Assembly (NCBI GenBank): GCA_025451875.1
Contig: JANWJQ010000077.1
Location: 1 to 40,120, forward strand
Length of the DNA stretch: 40,120 bases
Reading direction: 5' to 3'
DNA from: Rhizomicrobium sp.
Lineage (GTDB): Bacteria; Pseudomonadota; Alphaproteobacteria; Micropepsales; Micropepsaceae
Positions 9,851 to 18,648 of this stretch are shown here, one piece after another. The stretch's first letter is position 1, and every line of letters starts with the position of its first letter. The position numbers and the translations under genes are program-made. Under the pieces are notes generated by a model, which was not told the DNA's origin, made no database searches, and saw nothing but the letters and a program-made list of their open reading frames with translations.

Positions 9851-11668
9851 TCACACCAGCATCTTCCCTTCGTCGCTCACGACAGTCTCTTCTTCCATCG
9901 CATCCGACAGGATCATTTCGTTATGGGCCCTGCCCGACGGGATCATCGGGTAGCAGTTTTCTTTCGGATCGACGCGCACGTCGAACAGAACCGGCTTCGG
10001 GCTGTCGATCATCTCCATGATCTTCGCGTCCAACTCGTCCGGCGTCTGCGCGCGCAGGCCCATGCCGCCATAGGCTTCTGCCAGCTTCACGAAATCGGGC
10101 AATGCTTCGGAATAGGAGTGCGAATAGCGCCCGCCATGCAGCAGCTGCTGCCACTGGCGCACCATGCCCATATATTCGTTGTTCAGGATGAAGATCTTGA
10201 TCGGCAGGTCATACTGCACCGCCGTGGACATCTCCTGCATCGTCATCTGCACCGAGGCTTCGCCCGCGATGTCGATCACGAGCGCATCCGGATGCGCCAT
10301 CTGCACGCCCACCGCCGCCGGCAGGCCATAACCCATCGTGCCGAGGCCGCCGGACGTCATCCAACGATTCGGCTCCTCGAATTTGAAGCGCTGTGCTGCC
10401 CACATCTGGTGCTGGCCGACTTCGGTGGTGATGAAGACGTTGCGGCCGCGCGTCAGCTCATAAAGTCGGTCGATGGCGTATTGCGGCTTGATGAGCTTGG
10501 TCGAGGTTTTATAGTCGAGCGACTTCTTCGCGCGCCACTGATCTATCTGCTTCCACCAGTCTTTCAGCGCGGCGGCATCCACCTGCTTCTTATGCGTCTT
10601 CCAGAAATGCAGCATCTCTTTCAGCGCCTTGGCGGCATCGGCCACGATCGGCACATCCACGCGCACATTCTTGTTTATCTGCGAGGGATCGATGTCGAGA
10701 TGGATCTTTTTGGAGTCCGGCGAGAAGAGATCGATCTTGCCCGTCACGCGATCGTCGAAGCGCGCGCCCAAGCAAATCATCACATCACAATCGTGCATCG
10801 CGTGATTGGCTTCATAGGTGCCGTGCATGCCGACAAGACCCAGCCATTCCGGCGACGACGCGGGGAACGCGCCCAATCCCATGAGCGTGGAGGTGACGGG
10901 AAATCCCGTCAGCGCCACCAGTTCGCGCAGCAATTTGCTCGCCACCGGCCCGGAATTGATAATGCCGCCACCGGTGTAGAACAGCGGCTTCTTCGCGTTC
11001 GCCATCAGCTCGATGGCCTTCACGATCTGGCCAAGATCCGGATCGCTCTTCACGCGATAGGTGCGGTGCTTCACTGACGCGGGGCCGACATACGGCCCTT
11101 TCTTGAACTGCACGTCTTTCGGGATGTCGATCACGACAGGGCCGGGCCTGCCTGTGGTCGCGATCTGAAACGCTTCATGCATCACACGCGGCAGATCATC
11201 CACATCCTTCACCAGCCAGTTGTGCTTGGTGCAGGCGCGTGTGATGCCGACGGTATCGGCTTCCTGGAATGCATCCGTGCCGATGAGATGTGTCGCCACC
11301 TGTCCGCAGATCACGATCAGTGGAATGGAATCGAGAAGCGCATCGGTGAGGCCCGTCACCGCGTTCGTTGCGCCGGGGCCGCTCGTCACCAGCACCACGC
11401 CGGGCTTGCCGGTGGAGCGGGCATAACCTTCGGCGGCATGTGTCGCGCCCTGCTCATGGCGGCAGAGCACATGAACGATGTCTTCCTGCTGGAAGATCGC
11501 ATCGTAAATCGGAAGCACGGCGCCGCCCGGATAGCCGAAAATATGCTTCACGCCCTGATCCTTGAGCGCGCGAATGACCGTCTCCGCACCGCTCAGCTCG
11601 AGCGCGCCCACTGCCGCTTTGGGCGGGGCCATCTTCAGTTCTGTTCCGTCACGGTCCATGTCGTCCAT
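9851..11668 (-). CDS. ilvB: Acetolactate synthase large (catalytic) subunit
   Basis: A 605-residue ThDP-dependent enzyme for the first common step of branched-chain amino acid synthesis. It has the N-terminal PYR domain with catalytic Glu72 in HEQGATHAAEGYARSTG, a central FAD/transhydrogenase-like domain, and the C-terminal PP domain. In the ThDP/Mg motif the usual GDG or GDA is replaced by GEAS (AGEASVQM...LNNEYMGM). I recall that variant in other alphaproteobacterial synthases, so I do not treat it as inactivating. The start is ATG 11668 or possibly the in-frame ATG 11659; both have weak ribosome binding sites. It is preceded by a leader peptide and attenuator. Confidence 0.96.
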   Translation of the reverse strand: MDDMDRDGTELKMAPPKAAVGALELSGAETVIRALKDQGVKHIFGYPGGAVLPIYDAIFQQEDIVHVLCRHEQGATHAAEGYARSTGKPGVVLVTSGPGATNAVTGLTDALLDSIPLIVICGQVATHLIGTDAFQEADTVGITRACTKHNWLVKDVDDLPRVMHEAFQIATTGRPGPVVIDIPKDVQFKKGPYVGPASVKHRTYRVKSDPDLGQIVKAIELMANAKKPLFYTGGGIINSGPVASKLLRELVALTGFPVTSTLMGLGAFPASSPEWLGLVGMHGTYEANHAMHDCDVMICLGARFDDRVTGKIDLFSPDSKKIHLDIDPSQINKNVRVDVPIVADAAKALKEMLHFWKTHKKQVDAAALKDWWKQIDQWRAKKSLDYKTSTKLIKPQYAIDRLYELTRGRNVFITTEVGQHQMWAAQRFKFEEPNRWMTSGGLGTMGYGLPAAVGVQMAHPDALVIDIAGEASVQMTMQEMSTAVQYDLPIKIFILNNEYMGMVRQWQQLLHGGRYSHSYSEALPDFVKLAEAYGGMGLRAQTPDELDAKIMEMIDSPKPVLFDVRVDPKENCYPMIPSGRAHNEMILSDAMEEETVVSDEGKMLV

Positions 11669-11679
11669 CCGAGGCGTTA

Positions 11680-11708
11680 GAAAAGCGAAAGGGGCGTTGC
11701 CGCCCCTT
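11680..11708 (-). terminator. Attenuator terminator in the ilvB leader
   Basis: On the reverse strand a perfect 8-bp stem AAGGGGCG / CGCCCCTT with a GCAA tetraloop (plus 11689-11708) is followed by TCGCTTTTCT. It lies between the leader peptide and the ilvB start, so it would end transcription early unless prevented. An alternative pairing with 11714-11719 competes with it. Confidence 0.8.
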
Positions 11709-11749
11709 GATCAAACGCCGCCATCCAGGAAATCCGGGAATTATCCCGG
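11693..11749 (-). promoter_or_regulatory. Pause hairpin and antiterminator of the ilv attenuator
   Basis: On the reverse strand CCGGGA-TAAT-TCCCGG (plus 11734-11749) forms a hairpin whose loop contains the leader stop codon, a likely pause/release site. Downstream, GGCGTT (plus 11714-11719) can pair with AACGCC (plus 11693-11698). That pairing uses bases of the terminator stem, so the two structures are mutually exclusive. This is the standard logic of ribosome-mediated attenuation; the exact switch is inferred. Confidence 0.6.
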
Positions 11750-11791
11750 CCCAGTCAGCGGCCCACCAATAATTACGAGTGCGAGGTTCAT
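11741..11791 (-). CDS. ilv operon leader peptide, 16 aa
   Basis: A tiny ORF, ATG at 11791 to TAA at 11741, encodes MNLALVIIGGPLTGPG. Six of its first twelve residues are Leu, Val or Ile, the end products of the operon it precedes. Codons include GTA and ATT-ATT, which look uncommon in this GC-rich window and should make the ribosome sensitive to charged tRNA-Val and tRNA-Ile. An AGGGG ribosome binding site lies six bases before the ATG. A pause hairpin, an antiterminator and a terminator follow. Together these identify a ribosome-controlled attenuator for ilvB-ilvN-ilvC. Confidence 0.8.
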   Translation of the reverse strand: MNLALVIIGGPLTGPG

Positions 11792-11816
11792 GCCCTGCCC
11801 CTTATTGCAGCTGCGA

Positions 11817-11845
11817 ACGCTAAAGGCGGTTTTTGAGCCCGTCAA
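11817..11845 (-). promoter_or_regulatory. Likely promoter of the ilv leader
   Basis: On the reverse strand TTGACG (plus 11840-11845) and TAGCGT (plus 11817-11822) are 17 bases apart, a fair sigma-70-type match. Transcription would start near 11810, about 20 bases ahead of the leader-peptide ATG. The pair lies just after the miaA stop codon. Confidence 0.5.
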
Positions 11846-11851
11846 GCAATT

Positions 11852-12760
11852 TCACGCTGCTGCGTCCATCAATAACGGAAGAATATTGCTCAATTCTTGC
11901 GCTTCGGCCCAATTCCAACCGGCCATACGGTGCCGGAACCAGGTCATCTGGCGCTTGGCGTATTGCCGGGTGCGGGCTTTGGCCTGCGCCACGGCCTCCT
12001 CCAGCGAGAGGGTGCCCTCGGCTGCGGCGCGCAACTCGCGCAGACCTAGGATCTTTGCGGCGGTGGACGATGGGTTCTCCAACGCGGTCGCTTCTTCCAT
12101 CGCGCCGGCAGCGAGCATCGCATCGAAGCGGTGATTGATGCGCTGATGCAGCACGTCGCGCGGCGGCGAGATGATGAAGCGCGCGACATTCATGTTCGTC
12201 AGCAACGGCTCGCTCATCTCCTGCTGCCATTCCGATAGCGCACGCCCCGTCGCCTCGAACACTTCCCAGGCGCGCAAGGTGCGCTGCGTGTCGCTGGCGC
12301 GCAGTTTTTCGCCTGCCACGGGATCGCGCTTGCTCAGTTCGGCATGAAACGCTTCGGGACCGATGTCATTGCGCCGCGCTTCCGCCGCTGCGCGCACGCC
12401 GGACGGAATGGCGGGAACGAGCGCGAGCCCTTCGGTCAAAACACCAAAATACATGCCGGTCCCACCGGCAAAGATCGGAACCCGGCCGGACTCGCGCGTG
12501 GTGCGCAGCGCATGCGCCGCTTCCGCCTGGTAGCGCCCGGCGGAATAGGTCTCGTTCACGCTGACATGGCCATAAAGCAGATGCGGCGCGCGCGACGTGT
12601 CTTCGTCCGTCGGTCGTGCGGTCAGGATGCGCGTCTCGGTATAGACCTGCATCGAATCCGCGTTGATGACCGCGCCGTTGATCTCCTCAGCCAGGGCCAG
12701 CGCCAGCGCCGACTTGCCGCTGGTGGTCGGCCCTGCGATAAGCACCGCGTCAACGGCCAT
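11852..12760 (-). CDS. miaA: tRNA dimethylallyltransferase
   Basis: A 302-residue enzyme that adds an isopentenyl group to A37 of tRNAs reading UNN codons. The N-terminal P-loop (AGPTTSGKSALA, about 9-20), the NADSMQVY segment with the catalytic Asp, the GGTGMYFG motif, and the C-terminal RTRQYAKRQMTWFR substrate-binding helix all match MiaA. It is divergent from serB with only 19 bases between the start codons. Downstream on the same strand is the ilv leader. MiaA-modified tRNAs can influence attenuators in other bacteria, but nothing here proves a link. Confidence 0.95.
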   Translation of the reverse strand: MAVDAVLIAGPTTSGKSALALALAEEINGAVINADSMQVYTETRILTARPTDEDTSRAPHLLYGHVSVNETYSAGRYQAEAAHALRTTRESGRVPIFAGGTGMYFGVLTEGLALVPAIPSGVRAAAEARRNDIGPEAFHAELSKRDPVAGEKLRASDTQRTLRAWEVFEATGRALSEWQQEMSEPLLTNMNVARFIISPPRDVLHQRINHRFDAMLAAGAMEEATALENPSSTAAKILGLRELRAAAEGTLSLEEAVAQAKARTRQYAKRQMTWFRHRMAGWNWAEAQELSNILPLLMDAAA

Positions 12761-12779
12761 TTTGAAACTCTTTCATGCA

Positions 12780-13685
12780 ATGAGCGACTCTCTGATCGTC
12801 AGCGTTATAGCAGCCGAAGGCGTCACGCGAATTCATGACGTTGTGCGCAAGATAACGCGCGACTTCAAATCCAGTGGCACCGTGGGTGCGCCCGTCTGGC
12901 TGTCGCCGGAGCGCGCCTGCGACATTTCGGTGACCTTCGCCTCGCCCGAGCTCGTGGAAATCCTGCCGCGGGGCTTCGTCCATGCGGGCGAAGGCGTGGA
13001 CGTGAACGTGCTGTCGCCCGCACACCGCCGCAAGAAGCTCCTCGTTGCCGACATGGATTCCACCATCATCGGCTGCGAATGCCTCGATGAGCTGGCCGAC
13101 ATGGCGCATCTGAAGCCGCAGATCGCCGCTATCACCGAGCAGGCGATGAACGGTGAGATCGCCTTCGAACCAGCCTTGCGCGAACGCGTAGCGTTGCTGA
13201 AGGGGCTCGCGCTGACCGCGCTGGAGCGGACTTACAAGGAACGCGTGAAACTCAATCCGGGCGCGAAGGCGCTGGTCGCCACGATGAAGAAAAACGGCGC
13301 GCGCACCAGCCTGGTCTCCGGCGGCTTCACCTATTTCACCGAACGCGTCGCGAAGGACGCGGGCTTCGATGACAATCAGGCGAACACGCTTCTGGATGAC
13401 GGCAGCCGCCTCACCGGCTTGGTGAAAGAACCGATCCTCGGCCGCGAAGCCAAGCTGGCGGCTCTAAAGGCGGAAATCGACAAGTTGAAGATCACGCCGG
13501 ACGAGTCACTGGCCGTCGGCGACGGCGCGAACGATCTGTCGATGATCCAGTATGCGGGCCTCGGCGTCGCCTATCACGCCAAGCAGATCGTCGCGGAAGC
13601 GGCGGGGGCTGCGATCAAAAATGGCGATCTGCGCGCGCTGCTTTACCTGCAGGGCTATTCCGACGCGGAGATCGTCGAAGGCTGA
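12780..13685 (+). CDS. serB: Phosphoserine phosphatase
   Basis: A 301-residue HAD-family enzyme for the last step of serine synthesis. The N-terminal part (about 1-80) resembles the ACT-like domain of long SerB proteins. The HAD core begins with VADMDSTIIGCECLDEL, with the nucleophile and acid/base at about Asp91 and Asp93. SLVSGGFTYF and AVGDGANDLSMIQYAGLGVAYHAK carry the other HAD motifs. The start at 12780 gives MSDSLIVSV, the natural N-terminus; the open frame upstream is antisense to miaA. No Shine-Dalgarno sequence precedes this ATG. The stop (TGA 13683-13685) abuts the stop of convergent degP. Confidence 0.95.
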   Translation: MSDSLIVSVIAAEGVTRIHDVVRKITRDFKSSGTVGAPVWLSPERACDISVTFASPELVEILPRGFVHAGEGVDVNVLSPAHRRKKLLVADMDSTIIGCECLDELADMAHLKPQIAAITEQAMNGEIAFEPALRERVALLKGLALTALERTYKERVKLNPGAKALVATMKKNGARTSLVSGGFTYFTERVAKDAGFDDNQANTLLDDGSRLTGLVKEPILGREAKLAALKAEIDKLKITPDESLAVGDGANDLSMIQYAGLGVAYHAKQIVAEAAGAAIKNGDLRALLYLQGYSDAEIVEG

Positions 13686-15143
13686 TCAGCCCGGACGCAC
13701 CGCGACATAGGTCAGATCGCCACCGCGACTTACCAGTAGCAACACGACCTTCTTGCCGGCCTTGACGCTGTCGTCGACAAGCTTGTTCACGTCATCTGGC
13801 GATTTGACGATCTGTGTCTGCACCTGAACGATGATGTCGCCGGGGCGGAAATTCTTGTCGGCGGAGGGTCCGGCCGGATCGACGCTGGCGACGACGACGC
13901 CGTTTGCATCTTTCGGCAATTTGTATTTCGCGCGCGCCGCATCGTCGAGCGGCGCCAGCGAAAGCCCCAGTCGTGGCGATTTGGGCGCGGCTTTCGCGGG
14001 CGGCGCGGGCGGCTTGGGCTTGCTGTCGTCATCATTCTGCAGCTTGGCGACGACGGCATGGAGCGTCTGTTTCTTGCCGCCGCGAATGACATCGATGTTC
14101 ACCGCTTTTCCGGCCGCTGTGTCCGCCACTTCGCGCGGCAGCGCGCGGCTGTCCGGCACCGGCTTGCCGTCGAAGGAGACGATGACATCGCCGTTCTTGA
14201 TGCCGGCCTTGTCCGCCGGTCCGCCATCGGTGACGTCCGCGACCAGCGCGCCGTTCGATCCGGTGATGCCCATGCCTTCGGCGAGATCGGGCGTGAGGTT
14301 CTGTACGCGCACGCCCAGCCAGCCGCGGCGCGCCGAGCCGTATTTCTCCAGCTGCGTGATGACATCGCGCACCATGTTGGACGGGATCGCAAAGCCGATG
14401 CCGACCGAGCCGCCCGTCGGCGAAAAGATCGCCGAGTTCACGCCGATGACATTGCCGTCCATGTCGAACAGCGGGCCGCCAGAATTGCCGCGATTGATCG
14501 GCGCGTCGGTCTGGATGAAATCGTCATAGGGACCGGCGGCGATGTCGCGATTGCGCGCGGACACGATGCCCGTCGTCACCGTCGAGCCGAGGCCGAAGGG
14601 ATTGCCGATCGCCATCACCCAATCGCCGACGCGTGCCTTGTCGGAATTTCCGAAATGAGACGCCGGCAGCGGCTTCTTCGGAATGACCTTGAGCAAGGCC
14701 AGATCGGTCTTCTCGTCGCGGCCCATGAGTTTGGCGGGCAACGATGTGCCGTCATTCAACGTGACGGTGATCTCATCGGCGTCTTCGACCACATGATTGT
14801 TGGTGACGATGATCCCGGTGGGATCGATGATGAAGCCGCTGCCGAGCGAGGTGATGTGGCGCGGCTGGTTCTTGTTCTTGTCCATGTAGTCTTTGAACAG
14901 CTGGCGCAGCGGCGAATCCGGCGGCAGGTCGGACGGCAGCTGCGGCTGACCCGACGCCGTCGTCGGCGACACGGTCTGCGTGGTGGAGATGTTCACCACC
15001 ACCGGCAGCAGCTGATTGGCGAGATCGGCAAAACTATCTGGCGCGGGCCGCGCGAAAGCGGCTGGCGCGAGCGTCATCGGCGCCGCGAGCGCGAAAATGG
15101 CGGCCAGAGCGGCACGGAGGAAACGGAATGGCTGAAAACGCAT
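13686..15143 (-). CDS. degP: Periplasmic serine protease/chaperone, DegP/HtrA (Do) family
   Basis: A 485-residue Do-type protease that degrades or refolds damaged envelope proteins. A signal peptide covers about residues 1-31 (LRAALAAIFALAAP...AFA-RP). The trypsin-like domain has the triad His117 (TNNHVVED), Asp147 (KTDLALLK) and Ser221 (GNSGGPLF). Two PDZ domains follow, at about 275-365 and 395-480, joined by a Lys/Pro/Ala-rich linker. I chose ATG 15143 because the signal peptide begins there. It lies downstream of hflK-hflC on the same strand with a gap of 145 bases, the arrangement usual in alphaproteobacteria, suggesting a shared envelope quality-control function. Confidence 0.95.
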   Translation of the reverse strand: MRFQPFRFLRAALAAIFALAAPMTLAPAAFARPAPDSFADLANQLLPVVVNISTTQTVSPTTASGQPQLPSDLPPDSPLRQLFKDYMDKNKNQPRHITSLGSGFIIDPTGIIVTNNHVVEDADEITVTLNDGTSLPAKLMGRDEKTDLALLKVIPKKPLPASHFGNSDKARVGDWVMAIGNPFGLGSTVTTGIVSARNRDIAAGPYDDFIQTDAPINRGNSGGPLFDMDGNVIGVNSAIFSPTGGSVGIGFAIPSNMVRDVITQLEKYGSARRGWLGVRVQNLTPDLAEGMGITGSNGALVADVTDGGPADKAGIKNGDVIVSFDGKPVPDSRALPREVADTAAGKAVNIDVIRGGKKQTLHAVVAKLQNDDDSKPKPPAPPAKAAPKSPRLGLSLAPLDDAARAKYKLPKDANGVVVASVDPAGPSADKNFRPGDIIVQVQTQIVKSPDDVNKLVDDSVKAGKKVVLLLVSRGGDLTYVAVRPG

Positions 15144-15288
15144 GACTAACCCCGAAACGCCACAGACGGCACGAAGGCTGCGGCCTCCTGCAAATATATC
15201 ATGGCGGGCCGCGCACAACCCCCACACGATGACATTCTCGTAGCGTGGTTTTCCTGCCGCAATGTTCCGGCCGGCAAAGGGGTTTCGG

Positions 15289-16176
15289 CTATTTCTTCTT
15301 GGCCCCGCCGGCCGGTTGCGGCGCGCCGAAATAGCGGAAGAACTCGCTGTTCGGAGACAGGACCATGGTGGTGGAACTGCCGCTCAGCGAGTCCTGGTAG
15401 GCCTGCATGGAGCGGTAGAAGGCGAAGAAGTCCGGATCCTGTCCGTAGGCATCGCCCAGAATCTTGGTCTTTTGGGCATCGCCCTGGCCGCGCAGGATTT
15501 CGGACTGGCGCGTGGCGTCAGCGGTGATGACCGTGACCTCGCGCTCGGCGCGCGCCTTCACGCGCTGCGAGATCTCCGAGCCTTCGGCGCGGAACTGGAA
15601 GGCTTCGCGCTTTCGCTCCTGCTGCATGCGGGCATAGATCGCGGCGCTGTTCTGCGGCGGCAGGTCGGCGTGGCGGATGCGCACGTCCACGATCTCGATG
15701 CCGAACTGGCCGGTTTCATGATTCATGTTGTCGCGAATGTCGCGCATCAGTTGCGAGCGCTCGCCGGAGAGCACGACGGCGAAATCATGCGAGCCCAGAA
15801 CCTGGCGCACGTCGGAACTCAGGATCGGCGCGAGCCGCGTTTGCGCGATGTCGGTGTTGGTAAGCGTCTGGTAGAAGCGCAGCGGATCGACGATGCGCCA
15901 GCGCGCGAACGCGTCCACCACCATGCGCTTCTTGTCCTGCGCGATGACTTCTTCGGCGGGCGCATCGAGGTTGAGCAGGCGCTTGTCGATATATTCGACC
16001 TGCTGCACCCATGGAATCTTCGCATGCAGGCCAGGTTCGGTGACCACTTCGCGCGGCGCATCGAACTGCAGCAGCACGGCCTGTTCGGTCTGGTTGATCG
16101 TGTAGAAGCACGACATCGCGAACAGGATCACAAGAACGGCGACAATGCCGGCGCCGATGAGAGGAACGCGGTTCAT
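15289..16176 (-). CDS. hflC: FtsH protease modulator HflC
   Basis: A 295-residue membrane protein with one N-terminal transmembrane helix (about 5-25) followed by a periplasmic SPFH/prohibitin domain (YTINQTEQAVLLQFD, PGLHAKIPWVQ). A helical region (ARMQQERKREAFQFRAEGSE) and the VITADATRQSEILRGQGDA segment are typical of HflC. With HflK it forms the large cage around FtsH and controls its proteolysis of membrane proteins. The start overlaps the hflK stop by four bases, so translation is coupled. Confidence 0.96.
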   Translation of the reverse strand: MNRVPLIGAGIVAVLVILFAMSCFYTINQTEQAVLLQFDAPREVVTEPGLHAKIPWVQQVEYIDKRLLNLDAPAEEVIAQDKKRMVVDAFARWRIVDPLRFYQTLTNTDIAQTRLAPILSSDVRQVLGSHDFAVVLSGERSQLMRDIRDNMNHETGQFGIEIVDVRIRHADLPPQNSAAIYARMQQERKREAFQFRAEGSEISQRVKARAEREVTVITADATRQSEILRGQGDAQKTKILGDAYGQDPDFFAFYRSMQAYQDSLSGSSTTMVLSPNSEFFRYFGAPQPAGGAKKK

Positions 16177-17339
16177 GGCGTGCCTCCACCGTTTTCCGTC
16201 GCCGTCGCAGCCGAGGATGCGGCGGCGGGCGGCGGTGCGGTCACTGTCACGCTTTCCGTCGCCTTGCCGAAGGTCTGCGGCGGCAGATAGGGAATAATGT
16301 TCTTGGCCGCGTTCTCGTCCACGATCACCTTGTTCACGCTGCTATAAACCTGGCTCATCGTTTCGATGTACATGCGCTTGCGGGTGACTTCCGGCGCCTT
16401 GCGGTATTCGGCCAGCACGCTGTCGAACTTCTTGGCTTCGCCGCCGGCTTCCGCGATCACCTTTTGACGATAGGCTTCGGCCTGCTGGACGATCTGCGCC
16501 GCCTCGCCCCGCGCTTCCGGGATGATCTTGTTGGCGTAGGCTTCCGCCTCGTTGCGCATGCGCTCCTGATCGGCGCGCGCCGCCTGCACGTCGCGATAGG
16601 CATCGCGCACCTGATCGGGCGTATCGACGTTCTGCATCTTCACGCCGGTGATGGTCACGCCGATGCGATAGGACACCAGCGTCTTTTGCATCAACTCGCG
16701 CACCTGGTTTTCCACCGGGCCGCGATCTTCGGTAAGGATCGGGCCGATCTGGTTCTGGCCGACCACTTCGCGCATCGCACTCTCGGCAACGGCCTTGATG
16801 GCGTCGTCGGGCTTTTCGACATTGAAGAGATAATCGGCGGCGTTGTTGATCACCCAATAGACGGTGAAGTTCACATCGACGATGTTCTCGTCGCCGGTGA
16901 GCATCAGACTTTCCTCGGCGACGTCTTCATTATGCGCTTCGTCGCCTTCGCCCACCTGCTGATAGCCGATGTTGATCTGGTGCGTGGTGGTGACTTCCGG
17001 CAGTTCCACCGTCTCGATCGGCCACGGCAGGTGATAGTTCGGGCCCGGTCCCGTCAGCGACTGGAATTTGCCGAAGCGCAGCACGACGCCTTGTTCATGC
17101 GTGCTGACGAAATACAATCCGGTCAGAAGCCAAAGCCCGACAACACCGGCGCCGATCACGGCGATGGTGCCGATGGTCCAGCCTTCGTTCGGCAGCATCT
17201 CGCGCAGGCGCGCCATGAAGCGGCGCAACATGTCCTCAAAATCGTTGGGGCGATTGCCGCCGCCGCCCGGCGAAGGGCCGCTGCCCCAAGGGCCGCGCGA
17301 CCCTGCGTTATTTCCGCCTGATTGATTGCCCCAGGGCAT
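16173..17339 (-). CDS. hflK: FtsH protease modulator HflK
   Basis: A 388-residue partner of HflC. The N-terminal 35 residues are Gly/Pro/Asn-rich and cytoplasmic (PWGNQSGGNN...), as in other HflK proteins. One transmembrane helix follows (about 56-77), then an SPFH domain (STHEQGVVLRFGKF; PGPNYHLPWPIE) and coiled-coil-prone helices rich in Ala/Glu. The tail is Pro/Ala/Thr-rich. It is the first gene of hflK-hflC, read from the promoter at 17402-17430 with a short leader. Confidence 0.96.
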   Translation of the reverse strand: MPWGNQSGGNNAGSRGPWGSGPSPGGGGNRPNDFEDMLRRFMARLREMLPNEGWTIGTIAVIGAGVVGLWLLTGLYFVSTHEQGVVLRFGKFQSLTGPGPNYHLPWPIETVELPEVTTTHQINIGYQQVGEGDEAHNEDVAEESLMLTGDENIVDVNFTVYWVINNAADYLFNVEKPDDAIKAVAESAMREVVGQNQIGPILTEDRGPVENQVRELMQKTLVSYRIGVTITGVKMQNVDTPDQVRDAYRDVQAARADQERMRNEAEAYANKIIPEARGEAAQIVQQAEAYRQKVIAEAGGEAKKFDSVLAEYRKAPEVTRKRMYIETMSQVYSSVNKVIVDENAAKNIIPYLPPQTFGKATESVTVTAPPPAAASSAATATENGGGTP

Positions 17340-17401
17340 GATTTCACTGCGTTCGAGGAACGGGTTTGCACCGGCCGCGGTTGGTTTTCGCGGCTCCCGC
17401 G

Positions 17402-17430
17402 TTTATATGAGCAACTTCCCTAGGGTGCAA
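17402..17430 (-). promoter_or_regulatory. Sigma-70-type promoter of hflK-hflC
   Basis: On the reverse strand TTGCAC (plus 17425-17430), a 17-base spacer and TATAAA (plus 17402-17407) make one of the best promoter matches in the window, about 63 bases before the hflK ATG. A CCGCG/CGCGG inverted repeat follows in the leader. Confidence 0.7.
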
Positions 17431-17479
17431 CGAAGCCGGTCAGCGCAAGTCTCGCGCATAAGACCGTATTGAGGACGAC

Positions 17480-18628
17480 ATGGCCGTGACACGGGACGAT
17501 GTTTTGAACGCGCTCGCCCGCGTCACCGATCCTGCGAGCGGCAAGAGCGTTGTCGAAGCCGGACTGATACAGGGCCTTGTCGTGCGCGACGGCCATGTCG
17601 GCTTCTCGGTGGAAGTCGCGCCGGAACGCGGTCGCACCTCCGAGCCGCTGCGCAAGGCGGCGGAAGATGCGGTTCATGCATTGCCGGGTGTACTGTCGGT
17701 GACGGCGGTGCTTACCGCGCATAGCGAGCCGCCAAATGCGCGCACCGTTTATCAGAATCCGCGCGCGCAGAAACCAAGCGCGCAACAGGCGCATGGACAC
17801 GCCCACGCACCATCGCCGCAGCCGCCCAAACCATCGGGCATCGAAGGCGTGGCAAGCGTGATCGCGGTCGCAAGCGGCAAGGGCGGCGTTGGCAAGTCCA
17901 CGGTCGCGGTGAATCTGGCGCTGGGACTGGCGAAACTGGGCCTGAAAGTCGGCCTTCTGGACGCCGATATCTACGGCCCGTCCGTGCCGCGCCTGCTCGC
18001 CATCACGCACAAACCCGAAAGCGACGGCCACAGGCTTCAGCCCATCGAGAAGTTCGGCATCAAGGCCATGTCGATCGGATTTCTCGTCGCCGAAGAGTCA
18101 CCGATGATCTGGCGCGGGCCGATGGTGCAATCCGCGCTGACGCAGATGATGAACGATGTCGCGTGGGCGCCACTTGACGTCCTTGTGATCGACATGCCGC
18201 CGGGAACGGGCGATGCGCAGCTTACCATCGCGCAACGCGTCCCCTTGAAAGGCGCGGTAATCGTGTCCACGCCGCAGGACATTGCACTTATCGATGCGCG
18301 CAAAGGCATCGCCATGTTTGAGAAGACGCAAGTGCCGGTTCTGGGCATTGTCGAGAACATGAGTGTGTTCATCTGCCCACATTGCGGTCATGAAGCGCAC
18401 ATCTTCGGTCATGGCGGCGCACGCGCCGAAGCGGAGAAGACAAAGACGCCATTCCTCGGCGAAATTCCGCTTGTTCCTTTGATCCGCGAAACATCAGATG
18501 CGGGATCACCCGTCGTTGCGTCACATCCAAATGGAGTAGAGGCGCAAGCTTTCCTTGCAATCGCCGCTCAAGTTGCGCAGAAGATTGCCGCGCCCTCGCG
18601 CCAGGCGCCGAAAATTGTAATAGAATAG
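17480..18628 (+). CDS. Mrp/NBP35-family Fe-S cluster carrier ATPase (ApbC-like)
   Basis: A 382-residue cytoplasmic P-loop ATPase that carries and delivers Fe-S clusters. Residues 1-85 are a MIP18/DUF59-like domain. A linker of about 30 residues (93-120) is rich in Gln, Ala, His and Pro. The deviant Walker A is ASGKGGVGKST (131-141), then DADIYGPSVPRLL, VIDMPPGTGDAQLT, and the cluster-binding CPHC pair at 299-302 in ENMSVFICPHCG. It is divergent from hflK with a gap of 140 bases. The gene at 18649 follows by 20 bases and is probably co-transcribed. Confidence 0.93.
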   Translation: MAVTRDDVLNALARVTDPASGKSVVEAGLIQGLVVRDGHVGFSVEVAPERGRTSEPLRKAAEDAVHALPGVLSVTAVLTAHSEPPNARTVYQNPRAQKPSAQQAHGHAHAPSPQPPKPSGIEGVASVIAVASGKGGVGKSTVAVNLALGLAKLGLKVGLLDADIYGPSVPRLLAITHKPESDGHRLQPIEKFGIKAMSIGFLVAEESPMIWRGPMVQSALTQMMNDVAWAPLDVLVIDMPPGTGDAQLTIAQRVPLKGAVIVSTPQDIALIDARKGIAMFEKTQVPVLGIVENMSVFICPHCGHEAHIFGHGGARAEAEKTKTPFLGEIPLVPLIRETSDAGSPVVASHPNGVEAQAFLAIAAQVAQKIAAPSRQAPKIVIE

Positions 18629-18648
18629 TTTTCCGTTCGGGGAAAAGC

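Noticed and set aside
10249..10290. Inactivated acetolactate synthase because the ThDP motif reads GEAS, not GDG or GDA
   Set aside because: Glu at this position is known to me from other alphaproteobacterial IlvB proteins, and all other catalytic residues and the operon are intact.
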